Shown in pieces: positions 16,670 to 25,504 of a DNA stretch of 43,013 bases. A program made the position numbers and the translations under genes. This DNA is from Pseudomonadota bacterium (GTDB lineage: Bacteria; Desulfobacterota; Syntrophia; Syntrophales; UBA8958): NCBI GenBank assembly GCA_030057915.1, contig JASGUC010000002.1, positions 1 through 43,013 on the forward strand. Direction: 5' to 3'. Under the pieces are notes generated by a model. The model did not search any database, was not told where the DNA came from, and saw only the letters and a list, made by a program, of their open reading frames with translations. Positions within the stretch are counted from its first letter, which is position 1. Every line of letters starts with the position of its first letter.

Positions 16670-18535
16670 ATGAGCAACGGATTGGTGAACATGCGGGATC
16701 AGTCGTTTGTCCTCTACGAGCAGATCGGGATTCAGAAGTTGTTCGAGAAGGAACAGTTCGCCGATTACTCGGAGGATGTGGTCGAGATGATGCGAAACGA
16801 GGCGGAAAAGATGGCGGTCAACGTCATCGTCCCCACCTATGCCGAGGGCGACAAAGAGGGGTGCCATATCGACAAGGATGGTCAGGTGCGGGTTCCCAGG
16901 TGCTACCATGACGCCTACAAGAAGTTTTGCCAGGGCGGCTGGCTGGCCCCAACGAAATCGCCCGAGGTGGGCGGACAGGGAACGCCGGTGGTGGTGGCCA
17001 GCTCCTGCAGTGAAATGTTTTCGGCGGCCAACTTCGCCTTTATCATGTATCCGGGGCTGACCCTGGGGGCCGCCGGTCTCATCGAGCGTTTCGGCACGGA
17101 AGAATTGAAAAACAAATATATGTACAAGATGTACTCCGGGGAATGGGGCGGGACGATGTGCCTTACCGAGCCGGGCGCGGGGAGCGACGTGGGGGCCCTG
17201 AAGACCACGGCGAAGCGCCTGCCCGACGGCAGGTACCTCATTACCGGGACGAAGTCCTTCATCTCCTCCGGGGACCAGGACTTGACCCCGAACATCATCC
17301 ATCCCGTTCTGGCGCGGATCGAGGGCGATCCTCCGGGCACGGGCGGCATCTCCATCTTCATCGTCCCCAAGTACCGGGTCAACGACGACGGCGGTATCGG
17401 CGAATTCAACGATGTGCGGGTCGGCAACGTGGAGCACAAGATGGGGATCAAGGGTTCCTCCACCTGCACCCTGAATTTCGGCGATGAGGGCAAGTGCATC
17501 GGCGAACTCCTGGGCAATGAACGTCAGGGCATACGGATCATGTTTCACATGATGAACGAGGCCCGCCTGGAAGTGGGCGTTCAGGGCCTGGGTCACGCCT
17601 CGGCGGCCCTGGAGCATGCCGTGCAGTACGCCAAGGAGCGAATCCAGAGCGTCCCGGTGTGGGATATGAAGAACCCCGACGCCAAGGCGGTGCCCATCAT
17701 CATGCACCCCGACGTCCGCCGGGACCTCCTGTGGATGAAGGCCTATGTGGAAGGCATCCGGGCCATGAACCTGTTCACCGCTTATTGCATCGACATGGCG
17801 AAGGTGGGGGACACCCCCGAGGAGCGGGCCAAATACCAGGGTTTCGTCGAACTCCTCACGCCGGTGTGCAAGGCCTACTCCTCCGACATGGCCTGTCTGG
17901 TCACCTCCAAGGCGATCGACGTGTACGGCGGCTACGGCTACTGCCAGGAATACCCCGTGGAGCAGTACATGCGGGACTGCAAGATCTCCTGCCTCTACGA
18001 GGGGACCAACGGCATCCAGGCCCTGGATCTCGTGGGCCGGAAGCTTGGGATGAACAAGGGCGCGAACGTCATGAACATGATGGGAGAGATCGACGCCACG
18101 ATCAAGAAGGCCAAGTCCCATGGAGACCTGGCCAAATACGCCGCCAAGCTCGAAGAGGCCTACTTCGCCGTGGTCGATTTGACCATGGCCTTTGCGGCCC
18201 TGGGGAAGAGTTCCGGCTTCCTCATCCCCATTCTCAACGCCTCGCCGTATCTCGACATCTTCGGCGACATGCTCCTTGGGCATTTCCTCCTCCAGGGCGC
18301 CTCCATCGCCCGGGAAAAGCTTGACGGGATCTTCGCGGCCAGGGGAGCCGACAGCATCGGGAAGAAGCGGGCCCTGGTCCACACCGATCCGGATGTGGCC
18401 TTCTACGAGGGGAAGATCGCGGCGGCAAAATTCTTCGCCATCGAGGTCCTGACATCGGTCAAGTCCAAGTGTGAGGCGATCAAACTGGGAGAAAAGACGC
18501 CGATCGAAATGGCCATCGAGTCCTTCGCGGCATAA
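16670..18535 (+). CDS. fadE: Acyl-CoA dehydrogenase, long form
   Basis: This FAD-dependent enzyme catalyses alpha,beta-dehydrogenation of acyl-CoA, passing electrons to ETF. At 621 residues it belongs to the long (about 600-residue) group with an extra C-terminal domain, like DmdC and FadE5-type proteins, rather than the 380-residue short-chain form. The FAD/substrate region contains MCLTEPGAGSDVGA, and the catalytic base is Glu 444 in LYEGTNGIQ. AGGAGG lies 5 bases before ATG 16670; the open frame upstream to 16367 overlaps the TetR gene and is rejected. It is first in a three-gene order that parallels fadE, fadN and fadA. Chain length is not readable from sequence. No etfAB genes are in the window. 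Confidence 0.93.
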   Translation: MSNGLVNMRDQSFVLYEQIGIQKLFEKEQFADYSEDVVEMMRNEAEKMAVNVIVPTYAEGDKEGCHIDKDGQVRVPRCYHDAYKKFCQGGWLAPTKSPEVGGQGTPVVVASSCSEMFSAANFAFIMYPGLTLGAAGLIERFGTEELKNKYMYKMYSGEWGGTMCLTEPGAGSDVGALKTTAKRLPDGRYLITGTKSFISSGDQDLTPNIIHPVLARIEGDPPGTGGISIFIVPKYRVNDDGGIGEFNDVRVGNVEHKMGIKGSSTCTLNFGDEGKCIGELLGNERQGIRIMFHMMNEARLEVGVQGLGHASAALEHAVQYAKERIQSVPVWDMKNPDAKAVPIIMHPDVRRDLLWMKAYVEGIRAMNLFTAYCIDMAKVGDTPEERAKYQGFVELLTPVCKAYSSDMACLVTSKAIDVYGGYGYCQEYPVEQYMRDCKISCLYEGTNGIQALDLVGRKLGMNKGANVMNMMGEIDATIKKAKSHGDLAKYAAKLEEAYFAVVDLTMAFAALGKSSGFLIPILNASPYLDIFGDMLLGHFLLQGASIAREKLDGIFAARGADSIGKKRALVHTDPDVAFYEGKIAAAKFFAIEVLTSVKSKCEAIKLGEKTPIEMAIESFAA

Positions 18536-18628
18536 CTATTGAGCATTTCCGTAATCGTGGCGGCGATGCGACCTGAGACGGCATACATCGGCCGCCGGCG
18601 ATAACGGTAACCAAAGAGGAGGAAAAAT

Positions 18629-21049
18629 ATGTCCTACGAAATAAAAAAAGCGGCCGTTTTAGGGGCAGGCGTCATGGGGGCCACCATCGCGGCCCATCTG
18701 ACCAATGCGGGAATCGAGTGTTATCTGCTGGATATTATCCCCTTCGAATTGACCGATGCGGACAAGGCGAAAGGCTTGACGGAAAAGAGCCCGGCCTGGC
18801 GGAACCGTTTTGCCGCCAACGGCCTGGCGGGCGTAACGAAATCGAAACCGGCGAGCTTCTACAGCAAGAAGAACGCCGCCATGATCACCATCGGCAACTT
18901 CGAGGACAACCTCGGCTGGCTGGCCGAATGCGACTGGGTCATCGAAGTCGTGGTGGAAAACCTCAAGATCAAACAGGAACTCTTCGCGAAGGTAGAAAAG
19001 ATAGTCAAGCCGACCTGTATCGTAACGACGAACACCTCGGGCCTCCCCATCGTGGACATCAGCGCCAAATTCAGCAAATCGCTGAAGGAGCGCTTCTTGG
19101 GCACCCACTTCTTCAATCCGCCCCGCTACATGAAACTCCTGGAGATCATCCCGGGGAAAGAGACGAAGAAGGAAGTGGTGGACTACATGATCGCATTCGG
19201 GGAGCGGGTCCTCGGCAAGGGCATCGTGGTTTGTAAGGATGTCCCCAATTTCGTGGGCAACCGGATCGGCGTGTTCGACATCTCCAATGCCGTGCGGCTC
19301 ATGGCGGAGAAGGGGATGAAGATCGATGAGGTGGATGCGGTGATTGGCAAGGCCATCGGCCGGCCCGGCAGCTCCATCTTCGGGACCCTGGATCTGGTCG
19401 GCCTGGATACGGGCTACCATGTCATGAAGAACCTCTATGATGCCGTGCCCGACGACGAGGCGCGGGAAACCTTCATCCCCCTGCCCTTCATGGAGAAGAT
19501 GTTTGAACTGAAGTGGCTGGGCAACAAGACCAAGGGCGGTTTCTACAAGAAGACGAAGGATGCCAAGGGCAAGAAGACCAAGCTCATGCTGGACTACGAA
19601 AAGATGGAATATGTGCCCGCCGGCAAGCCCAAGTTCGAATCGGTGAGCGAGGCGAGGAAAAAGGCCGACGAAGGGGCGGCCGTCACGGTCAAGACGGTCT
19701 TTTACGGCAAGGATGCGGCTTCGGAGCTGGTCCGGGAGTACCTCTGCAACAACTTCATCTACGCAGCCAACAGAGTACCGGAGATCTGCGACAATATCAC
19801 CGCCATCGACAACGCCATGAAGTGGGGCTACAACCACGCCCTGGGCCCCTTCGAGACCTGGGACGCCGTAGGGGTGAGGGAATCCGTCGAGATCATGAAG
19901 CAGATGAAGAAGAAGGTCCCCAAAAAGGTCGAGGAGATGCTCAAGAAAGGCTTTGAGACCTTCTATGCCAAGAAGGAAGACGGTCTTTACTATTACGACT
20001 TCGAAACGAAGAATTACGTGAAGATCGGCGAGAATCCCCGCATCATCCTCTTGCCCTCCCTGAAGGATCGCAAAATGGTGGTCGCCGCCAATCCCAGCGC
20101 CACGCTGGTGGATATGGGCGATGGCGTGGCCTGCCTGGAATTCCATACGAAGATGAATGCCCTGGACGACATGATCATCGAGATGATGAACAAGAGCTGC
20201 GATGCGGTCGAGAAGGACTTCCTCGGCCTGGTGGTGGGGAACCACGGGGCGAACTTCTCTGCCGGCGCCAATATCTTCAAGGTCCTGCTCCTCATCCAGA
20301 TGGGCGATTGGGATGTCCTGGAGGCGATGGTTTCGGGTCTCCAGGATGCCAATATGCGAATGAAGTATCTCTCCAAGCCCGTGGTGACGGCCCCGGCGGG
20401 ACTGACCCTGGGGGGCGGCTGCGAAGTCGCCATGCACGGCACCAAGTGCCAGCCCTGTGGCGAGACCTACATGGGCCTGGTGGAAGTGGGCGTCGGCGTC
20501 ATTCCCGCCGGCGGCGGCTGCAAGGAGATGATGGTCCGGATGACGGAGGGAATACCCGACGGCGCCATTGCGGGCGGTCTGAATCTCCAGCACTTCTATG
20601 CCAAGGCCTTCGAGAACATCGGGACCGCCAAGGTGGCGACCTCGGCCATGGAGGCCATGGAACTGGGCTTCATCCGGAAGACCGAGGGCATCTCCCTGAA
20701 CCGCGATCAGCAGCTCTGGGACGCCAAACAGGTCGTCCTGGGTCTGGCGAAGTTCTACAAGAAGCCCCGCCCGGTCATGATCCCCGTCATGGGCGAAAAC
20801 TTCCGCGGCATGGCGGAGGCGATTCTTTACAACATGCAGCACGGGAAGTTCGCCACGGAATACGATGTCCTCGTCGGCAAGAAGCTGGCCCATATCCTTT
20901 CCGGCGGCGACTGTGCGGAAGGGACGCTGGTTTCGGAGCAGGAGATCCTGGATCTGGAGAGGGAAGCCTTCCTCAGTCTCTGCGGCGAAAAACGCACCCA
21001 GGACCGGATCATGCACATGCTGACCACCGGCAAGCCCCTGCGGAACTAA
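18629..21049 (+). CDS. fadN: 3-hydroxyacyl-CoA dehydrogenase / enoyl-CoA hydratase fusion (FadN-like)
   Basis: The 806-residue bifunctional enzyme hydrates enoyl-CoA and oxidises the hydroxyacyl-CoA with NAD. The dehydrogenase comes first: Rossmann motif LGAGVMGATIA at 11, the GTHFFNPP segment, and a C-terminal dehydrogenase domain to about 400. The crotonase domain follows (about 485-720), with ANFSAGANIF, catalytic Glu in LGGGCEVAMH (about 599) and Glu in VEVGVGVIPAGGG (about 621). This order is that of Bacillus FadN, opposite to FadB. GAGGAGG lies 6-7 bases before ATG 18629. It is 93 bases after the acyl-CoA dehydrogenase and 80 before the thiolase, so probably one operon. Confidence 0.94.
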   Translation: MSYEIKKAAVLGAGVMGATIAAHLTNAGIECYLLDIIPFELTDADKAKGLTEKSPAWRNRFAANGLAGVTKSKPASFYSKKNAAMITIGNFEDNLGWLAECDWVIEVVVENLKIKQELFAKVEKIVKPTCIVTTNTSGLPIVDISAKFSKSLKERFLGTHFFNPPRYMKLLEIIPGKETKKEVVDYMIAFGERVLGKGIVVCKDVPNFVGNRIGVFDISNAVRLMAEKGMKIDEVDAVIGKAIGRPGSSIFGTLDLVGLDTGYHVMKNLYDAVPDDEARETFIPLPFMEKMFELKWLGNKTKGGFYKKTKDAKGKKTKLMLDYEKMEYVPAGKPKFESVSEARKKADEGAAVTVKTVFYGKDAASELVREYLCNNFIYAANRVPEICDNITAIDNAMKWGYNHALGPFETWDAVGVRESVEIMKQMKKKVPKKVEEMLKKGFETFYAKKEDGLYYYDFETKNYVKIGENPRIILLPSLKDRKMVVAANPSATLVDMGDGVACLEFHTKMNALDDMIIEMMNKSCDAVEKDFLGLVVGNHGANFSAGANIFKVLLLIQMGDWDVLEAMVSGLQDANMRMKYLSKPVVTAPAGLTLGGGCEVAMHGTKCQPCGETYMGLVEVGVGVIPAGGGCKEMMVRMTEGIPDGAIAGGLNLQHFYAKAFENIGTAKVATSAMEAMELGFIRKTEGISLNRDQQLWDAKQVVLGLAKFYKKPRPVMIPVMGENFRGMAEAILYNMQHGKFATEYDVLVGKKLAHILSGGDCAEGTLVSEQEILDLEREAFLSLCGEKRTQDRIMHMLTTGKPLRN

Positions 21050-21129
21050 GATAAACCCTGGAGAGGCCGGCCGCCGATGGTTCAGACCGTCGGGGCCGGC
21101 CCCCTGAAGATACATGAAGGAGGAAAATC

Positions 21130-22323
21130 ATGAGTGAAGCTGTTATTGTCGAAGCCGTACGCAGTCCCGGCGGACGATATAGACGCGGCGGTCTGGCCGC
21201 GACCAGAGGCGACGAATTTGCCATCGAGGTCCTGAAAGGTCTTTTGGCCAGGGTTCCACAGTTGAAACCGGAGGATGTGGACGACGTCATCGTTGGCTGC
21301 TCCTTCCCCGAGGCGGAGACCGGGATGAACTTAGGCCGCGTGGTCGCCATGGGCGCCGGGTTGCCCATCACCGTCTCCGGCATGACCATCAACCGTTTCT
21401 GCTCCTCGGGCGTTCAGGCCATCGCGGACGCCACGGCGAAGATCCGGGCGGGATGGTCGGACGTCATCATCGCGGGGGGTTGCGAAACCATGACCCACAT
21501 CCCCATGGGCGGCGGGATCTTCCGTCCCAGCCCGGCCTGGAAGTTTGACGGCACCATGCCCAACGTCTATATTTCCATGGGCGTGACGGCGGAGAACGTC
21601 GCGGCGAACCACAATATCTCCCGGGAAGACCAGGACAAGTTCGGCCTGGAGAGCAACCGCCGGGCCCATGAGGCCATTGAGGCGGGAAAATTCAAGGAGG
21701 AGATCATCCCGATCAACGCCTATAAATACAAGATAAAAAACGGCAAGCGGATCCGCGAGACGGCGGTTTTCGATATGGACGACGGCGTGCGGTGGCCCAC
21801 CACCATCGAGGACCTGGCGAAGCTGAAATCGCCCTTCAAGGCCGGCGGGTCGGTCACGGCGGGGAACTCCTCGCAGATGACCGACGGCGCGGCGTTCGCC
21901 CTGCTGATGACGGCGGAAAAGGCCGCGGAACTGGACCTGAAACCCATGGCGAAACTGGCCTACTACGCCGTGGCGGGCTGCAAGGCGGAAGAGATGGGCG
22001 TGGGCCCCGCCTACGCTATCCCCAAGGTCCTCAAGATGGCCGGACTCACCACGCGGGACATCGATGTCTTCGAGATTAACGAGGCCTTCGCCTCTCAGGC
22101 GATCTATTCCTGCCGCACGGTAGGGATCGAGGACCGGTACTGGGCCGGCGACATCAACCCCAACGGCGGCGCCATCGCCCTGGGCCACCCCCTGGGATGC
22201 ACGGGGGCCAAGCTGACGGCCCAGCTCCTCCACGAGCTGAAGCGCCGTAACGCCAAGAGGGGCATCGTCTCCATGTGCATCGGCGGCGGCATGGGCGCCG
22301 CGGCCATCTATGAAATGCTGTAA
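21130..22323 (+). CDS. fadA: Acetyl-CoA acyltransferase (thiolase)
   Basis: The 397-residue thiolase is of normal length. The nucleophile is Cys 91 in NRFCSSGVQAI. The second half has the catalytic His in ALGHPLGCTGA (about 353) and the acid/base Cys 383 in CIGGGMGAAA. AAGGAGG precedes ATG 21130 at 7 bases. It completes the beta-oxidation set begun by the two upstream genes and cleaves 3-ketoacyl-CoA, or condenses acetyl-CoA in the reverse direction. In syntrophs both directions are plausible. A strong terminator lies 170 bases downstream. Confidence 0.94.
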   Translation: MSEAVIVEAVRSPGGRYRRGGLAATRGDEFAIEVLKGLLARVPQLKPEDVDDVIVGCSFPEAETGMNLGRVVAMGAGLPITVSGMTINRFCSSGVQAIADATAKIRAGWSDVIIAGGCETMTHIPMGGGIFRPSPAWKFDGTMPNVYISMGVTAENVAANHNISREDQDKFGLESNRRAHEAIEAGKFKEEIIPINAYKYKIKNGKRIRETAVFDMDDGVRWPTTIEDLAKLKSPFKAGGSVTAGNSSQMTDGAAFALLMTAEKAAELDLKPMAKLAYYAVAGCKAEEMGVGPAYAIPKVLKMAGLTTRDIDVFEINEAFASQAIYSCRTVGIEDRYWAGDINPNGGAIALGHPLGCTGAKLTAQLLHELKRRNAKRGIVSMCIGGGMGAAAIYEML

Positions 22324-22493
22324 GCGAGGCCCGTCCTAACGACTTAACGCCCATGCCCGGCGTGGACACGGCGAAAAATGAAGATAATCGGCCACTCGGA
22401 TATTTTCATATAAACGCCCCCCGCCCGTGGCAGGCACAACGAAAGATCCGAGCATCCAAATAGTTAAAGAAGTTTCGTATAACCCCCTCCTCT

Positions 22494-22543
22494 GAGGCCC
22501 TCCCCGATCACGGGGAGGGCCTCCCTTCCTTCCTCTCTTTTCC
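22494..22543 (+). terminator. Intrinsic terminator of the beta-oxidation operon
   Basis: GAGGCCCTCCCC (22,494-22,505) pairs perfectly with GGGGAGGGCCTC (22,512-22,523) around GATCAC, followed by a pyrimidine run ending CTCTTTTCC. The rest of the 397-bp gap (22,324-22,720) shows no gene. Confidence 0.8.
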
Positions 22544-22720
22544 ATGTTTCGCCCGGCCCTTGAAGAGGGACGGAAAAATTTGACTTTTATGACTCTTTTT
22601 GGTTATTGGCAGGTTCGGGAAAGGTCATCGTTTCCATGACCGCTCCCGGTGGCGATGGCGGCGGTGATGACGGCGGCGACGCCCCGAGGAGGCGCTCGTC
22701 CGGGGAATAGGGGGAAGATT

Positions 22721-23524
22721 ATGAAAATCAAAGCGGGTTTTGTTCAATTCAATCCGGAGTTCGGCGCCGTCGAGGAGAACCTCTCCCGAGCCTGGGCGCT
22801 CCTGGCGGCGGTGGACGCCCAGCTCGTGGTCCTGCCGGAGTTTTTCAACACCGGATATTTGATCGCCTCCCGAGAGGAGGCCTGGCGCCTGGGGGAGGAA
22901 ATCCCCCACGGCCGGACGACCGTGGCCCTCGCCGAAATGGCCCGGGAGAAGAATCTGCATGTCGTGGCGGGGCTAATGGAGAAGTGCGACGACCGCCTCT
23001 ATAACGCCGCGGTTCTCATTTCACCCGGAGGCTATGTGGCCAAATACCGGAAGATCCATCTCTTCAACGAGGAGAAGCTGTGGTTCACGCCGGGAGACCT
23101 GGGGTTTGCGGTCCATGATCTGGACATCGGCAGGATCGGCATCATGATCTGTTTTGACTGGTTCTTCCCGGAATCCATGCGGGTACTGGCCTTGCAGGGC
23201 GCGGACGTGATCTGCCATCCCGCCAATCTGGTGCTGCCTTTCTGCCAGGAGGCCATGATAACCAGGTGCCTGGAAAACCGCGTCTATGCCATTACCGCCA
23301 ATCGTACCGGGACGGAAACGAGGGCCGGCAAGAGCTTCCGCTATACCGGCAGGAGTCAGATCGTGGCACCGGGCGCCCAGGTGCTCTTGCAGGCGAGCGA
23401 AGAGGCGGAAGAGATCGGGGCTGCGGAACTCGATCTGGCGGTGGTCAGGGACAAGAGGATCAATCCCTACAACGACCTGTTCGCCGACCGCCGGACCGGA
23501 CATTACGCCCGGATACTGTCCTGA
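22721..23524 (+). CDS. Nitrilase-superfamily carbon-nitrogen hydrolase
   Basis: The 267-residue protein carries the full nitrilase triad: Glu 40 (LPEFFNTGY), Lys 111 (YRKIHLF) and Cys 144 (ICFDWFFPE). Length and motifs fit omega-amidases and N-carbamoyl amidases of the superfamily; the exact substrate cannot be read. ATG 22721 is preceded by GGGGAAG. The frame is open upstream to 22,649 but the added residues are low-complexity and lie before the ribosome site. It stands alone after the terminator and is probably transcribed separately. Confidence 0.9.
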   Translation: MKIKAGFVQFNPEFGAVEENLSRAWALLAAVDAQLVVLPEFFNTGYLIASREEAWRLGEEIPHGRTTVALAEMAREKNLHVVAGLMEKCDDRLYNAAVLISPGGYVAKYRKIHLFNEEKLWFTPGDLGFAVHDLDIGRIGIMICFDWFFPESMRVLALQGADVICHPANLVLPFCQEAMITRCLENRVYAITANRTGTETRAGKSFRYTGRSQIVAPGAQVLLQASEEAEEIGAAELDLAVVRDKRINPYNDLFADRRTGHYARILS

Positions 23525-23633
23525 TCGCCGCGCATGGGAAGCCGGGCCGCCAGGGGGTGTCTCCCCTCCCGAGACCTCCTTGTGACCTTTGCAAAAGCCC
23601 GTTGCGTCCTCCCTATGGTCCTGCCCGGGAAAG

Positions 23634-23722
23634 TGGGAATCCAGTGTCTTCAACTACCTTCTGGATGCCGGGTCAAGCCCGGCATGAAGAGATAGGTCGT
23701 TTTTCAAAGGTTTCCTCCTTGG
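23634..23722 (+). repeat. Dispersed repeat, copy 3 (long form)
   Basis: This copy reads GGGAATCCAGTGTCTTCAAC and continues through a hairpin GCCGGG-TCAA-GCCCGGC to GATAGGTCGT and TCAAAGGTTTCC. The same order occurs at 9351-9440, so the two are diverged copies of one family. It lies in the 23,525-23,998 gap, which has no supported gene. Confidence 0.65.
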
Positions 23723-23824
23723 TAATCATCGGCCAGAGCGCTGCGCCCGTGGCGAGCGCATGTGAAGCCGGGCCGTCGGGGGATGGCTCTCCTCCATTGT
23801 AGATTGGGCGTGGACGATCCTTAT

Positions 23825-23852
23825 GGCGGCGGTCTCCAGGCGGGGATAGGCC
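23825..23852 (+). repeat. Short direct repeat, copy 1
   Basis: This 28-base unit ends CCAGGCGGGGATAGGCC and differs by one base (T/C) in the core from the copy 61 bases downstream. It lies just upstream of the tRNA promoter. Confidence 0.7.
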
Positions 23853-23885
23853 GACAATACCGAGCCAAGCAATAAATGTGACCGC

Positions 23886-23913
23886 GGCGGCGGTCCCCAG
23901 GCGGGGATAGGCC
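23886..23913 (+). repeat. Short direct repeat, copy 2
   Basis: This is the second copy of GCGGCGGT(C/T)CCCAGGCGGGG with the following ATAGGCC. Function unknown. Confidence 0.7.
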
Positions 23914-23959
23914 CCTCCGGGAGAGGAGAAGATCTTTTCGCCGGACCGACAAATTTTTC

Positions 23960-23988
23960 TTGAAAACGTCGGACCATTGGTTTATAGA
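23960..23988 (+). promoter_or_regulatory. Promoter of the tRNA-Val gene
   Basis: TTGAAA (23,960-23,965) and TATAGA (23,983-23,988) are separated by exactly 17 bases and end 10 bases before the tRNA. This fits a sigma-70 promoter with a very short 5' leader. Confidence 0.7.
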
Positions 23989-23998
23989 GAACACACAT

Positions 23999-24073
23999 GG
24001 GCGGTTAACTCAGCGGGAGAGTGCTACCTTCACACGGTAGAAGTCACTGGTTCAATCCCAGTACCGCCTACCA
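23999..24073 (+). tRNA. tRNA-Val (anticodon CAC)
   Basis: The sequence folds as a full cloverleaf. The acceptor GGGCGGT pairs with ACCGCCT (one G-T), the D stem is ACTC/GAGT, the anticodon stem CTACC/GGTAG encloses TTCACAC with anticodon CAC (24,031-24,033), and the T arm is ACTGG-TTCAATC-CCAGT. CCA is encoded at 24,071-24,073. The 3' half is intact, as expected when an integrated element restores the tRNA end. Confidence 0.95.
24046..24073 (+). other. Presumed attachment site (attL) at the tRNA 3' end
   Basis: A P4-type integrase gene starts about 210 bases downstream in the same direction, followed by conjugation genes. Such integrases typically recombine at the T-arm/3' end of tRNA genes. 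The matching direct repeat is not in this window, so the exact core is unknown and the range given is only the T arm to CCA. Confidence 0.55.
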
Positions 24074-24113
24074 TTTGACGATTCAGCAAGCATCAATGCA
24101 GACCAATATGGAC

Positions 24114-24143
24114 AAAAAACCCGTGAAAATTCACGGGTTTTTT
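24114..24143 (+). terminator. Intrinsic terminator after the tRNA
   Basis: CCCGTGAA (24,120-24,127) pairs with TTCACGGG (24,130-24,137), followed by six T and preceded by six A. It can work in both directions and separates the tRNA transcript from the integrase region. Confidence 0.9.
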
Positions 24144-24227
24144 ATTGTCCGCCGTTCAGTAAAGATCAAAGACGATCAATAAAAGTTGACTGAAGCCACG
24201 ATTTTTAGGTATAGAAATCGCCCAAAG

Positions 24228-24267
24228 TTACTCCTACAGCCGATATTTTGGAATAACTTACTCCTAC
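24228..24267 (+). repeat. Two TTACTCCTAC direct repeats 30 bp apart
   Basis: TTACTCCTAC occurs at 24,228-24,237 and 24,258-24,267, about three helical turns apart, between the attachment site and the integrase start (24,287). Position and spacing fit arm-type binding sites of an integrase or excisionase, or an autoregulatory operator. Confidence 0.6.
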
Positions 24268-24286
24268 GAACATAAGGAGAGCCTCT

Positions 24287-25504
24287 ATGCCCAGAATGGT
24301 CGTGCCTTTAACCGACACGAAGGTGTCGAAATCCAAGCCCAAGGAGAAGCCATACAGCCTTTTTGACGGCGGAGGTCTGTTCATCCAGATTCTACCAGCG
24401 GGCGGAAAGTTTTGGAGATTCAAATATCGTTTCGCCGGCAAAGACAATCTGCTGTCCTTTGGAAAGTATCCCGAAGTCAGTCTTGCCGAAGCGCGAAAGA
24501 AAAGAGATGAAGCCAGGCAACTGATCGCAAGCGGCGCAGACCCATCCACGGAACGAAAAGCGCAAAGAACGCTCGAAACGACGGATTCAGACACACTTGA
24601 GAATGTTGCTCGTGAGTGGTTGCAGAAGTTCATGACCTCGTTGAATCAAGGCTACTACATGAGGGTTGTCTCCTCGCTTGAGCACGATATATTTCCCTAT
24701 GTAGGCCAGAGGCCCATAAGAGAGATAATGGCTCCCGAACTGCTCTCCGTACTGCGCAGAATCGAAGATCGGGGGGCGCTCGATACAACTCGACGAGTCA
24801 AAGAGTTTTGCGGGCGAATATTCCGCTATGCCGTAGCTACTGGGCGGGCTGATCGTGATCCCACGGGCGATTTGCGAGGCGCAATACCTCCGCCCGTTTC
24901 CCATCATAGAGCAGCCATTACCGAACCCAAGCGGGCGGCTGAATTATTACGGGCTATCGATAGCTACAGCGGCAGCATCCCTGTTCTATGCGCCCTGAAG
25001 CTGGCGCCGATGCTGTTTGTCCGGCCAGGAGAGCTGAGAAAGGCAGAATGGTCCGAAATCAATCTTGATAAAGCTGAATGGAACATACCGGCAGAAAAGA
25101 TGAAAATGAAGATAGCACACCTCGTTCCGCTACCACGACAAGCTGTAGAGATACTGACAGACCTACGTCGGTACACGGGGCGTAGCCAATACTGCTTCCC
25201 GTCTGGCCGATCCTTTCAGCGGCCACTGTCGGATGTAGCGTTATTGGCGGCATTGCGACGCATGGATTTCGGTAAAGACGAGATGACTGTGCATGGTTTC
25301 CGTGCAATGGCGCGAACGATTCTCGATGAAGTGTTGGGAGTGAGGCCGGATATTATTGAACATCAGCTAGCCCACCAAGTAAAAGACCCACTGGGGCGTG
25401 CATACAACCGAACGAAGTTTATAGATGAACGCCGGAAAATGATGCAACAATGGGCCGACTACCTTGATGGACTGAAAAAGGGGGAGCTTACGACTGTTCG
25501 ATGA
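24287..25504 (+). CDS. int: P4-type tyrosine integrase of the ICE
   Basis: The 405-residue recombinase has the N-terminal domain typical of P4-like integrases (KPYSLFDGGGLFIQILPAGG; FGKYPEVSLAEARKKRDEAR), a core-binding domain (about 100-200) and a catalytic domain. Catalytic residues visible are Arg 246 (FVRPGELR), His 336 and Arg 339 (HGFRAMART), a His in EHQLAH and the nucleophile Tyr 373 (AYNRT). AAGGAG lies about 9 bases before ATG 24287. It faces away from the tRNA and its 3' end overlaps the convergent AlpA-like gene by 17 bases. Integration into the tRNA-Val gene is inferred from position. Confidence 0.95.
   Translation: MPRMVVPLTDTKVSKSKPKEKPYSLFDGGGLFIQILPAGGKFWRFKYRFAGKDNLLSFGKYPEVSLAEARKKRDEARQLIASGADPSTERKAQRTLETTDSDTLENVAREWLQKFMTSLNQGYYMRVVSSLEHDIFPYVGQRPIREIMAPELLSVLRRIEDRGALDTTRRVKEFCGRIFRYAVATGRADRDPTGDLRGAIPPPVSHHRAAITEPKRAAELLRAIDSYSGSIPVLCALKLAPMLFVRPGELRKAEWSEINLDKAEWNIPAEKMKMKIAHLVPLPRQAVEILTDLRRYTGRSQYCFPSGRSFQRPLSDVALLAALRRMDFGKDEMTVHGFRAMARTILDEVLGVRPDIIEHQLAHQVKDPLGRAYNRTKFIDERRKMMQQWADYLDGLKKGELTTVR

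Noticed and set aside
16469-21115. Long minus-strand frames (637 and 818 codons) opposite the beta-oxidation genes
   Set aside because: They are antisense shadows of well-recognised enzymes, with His/Leu/Asp-biased, domain-free translations.
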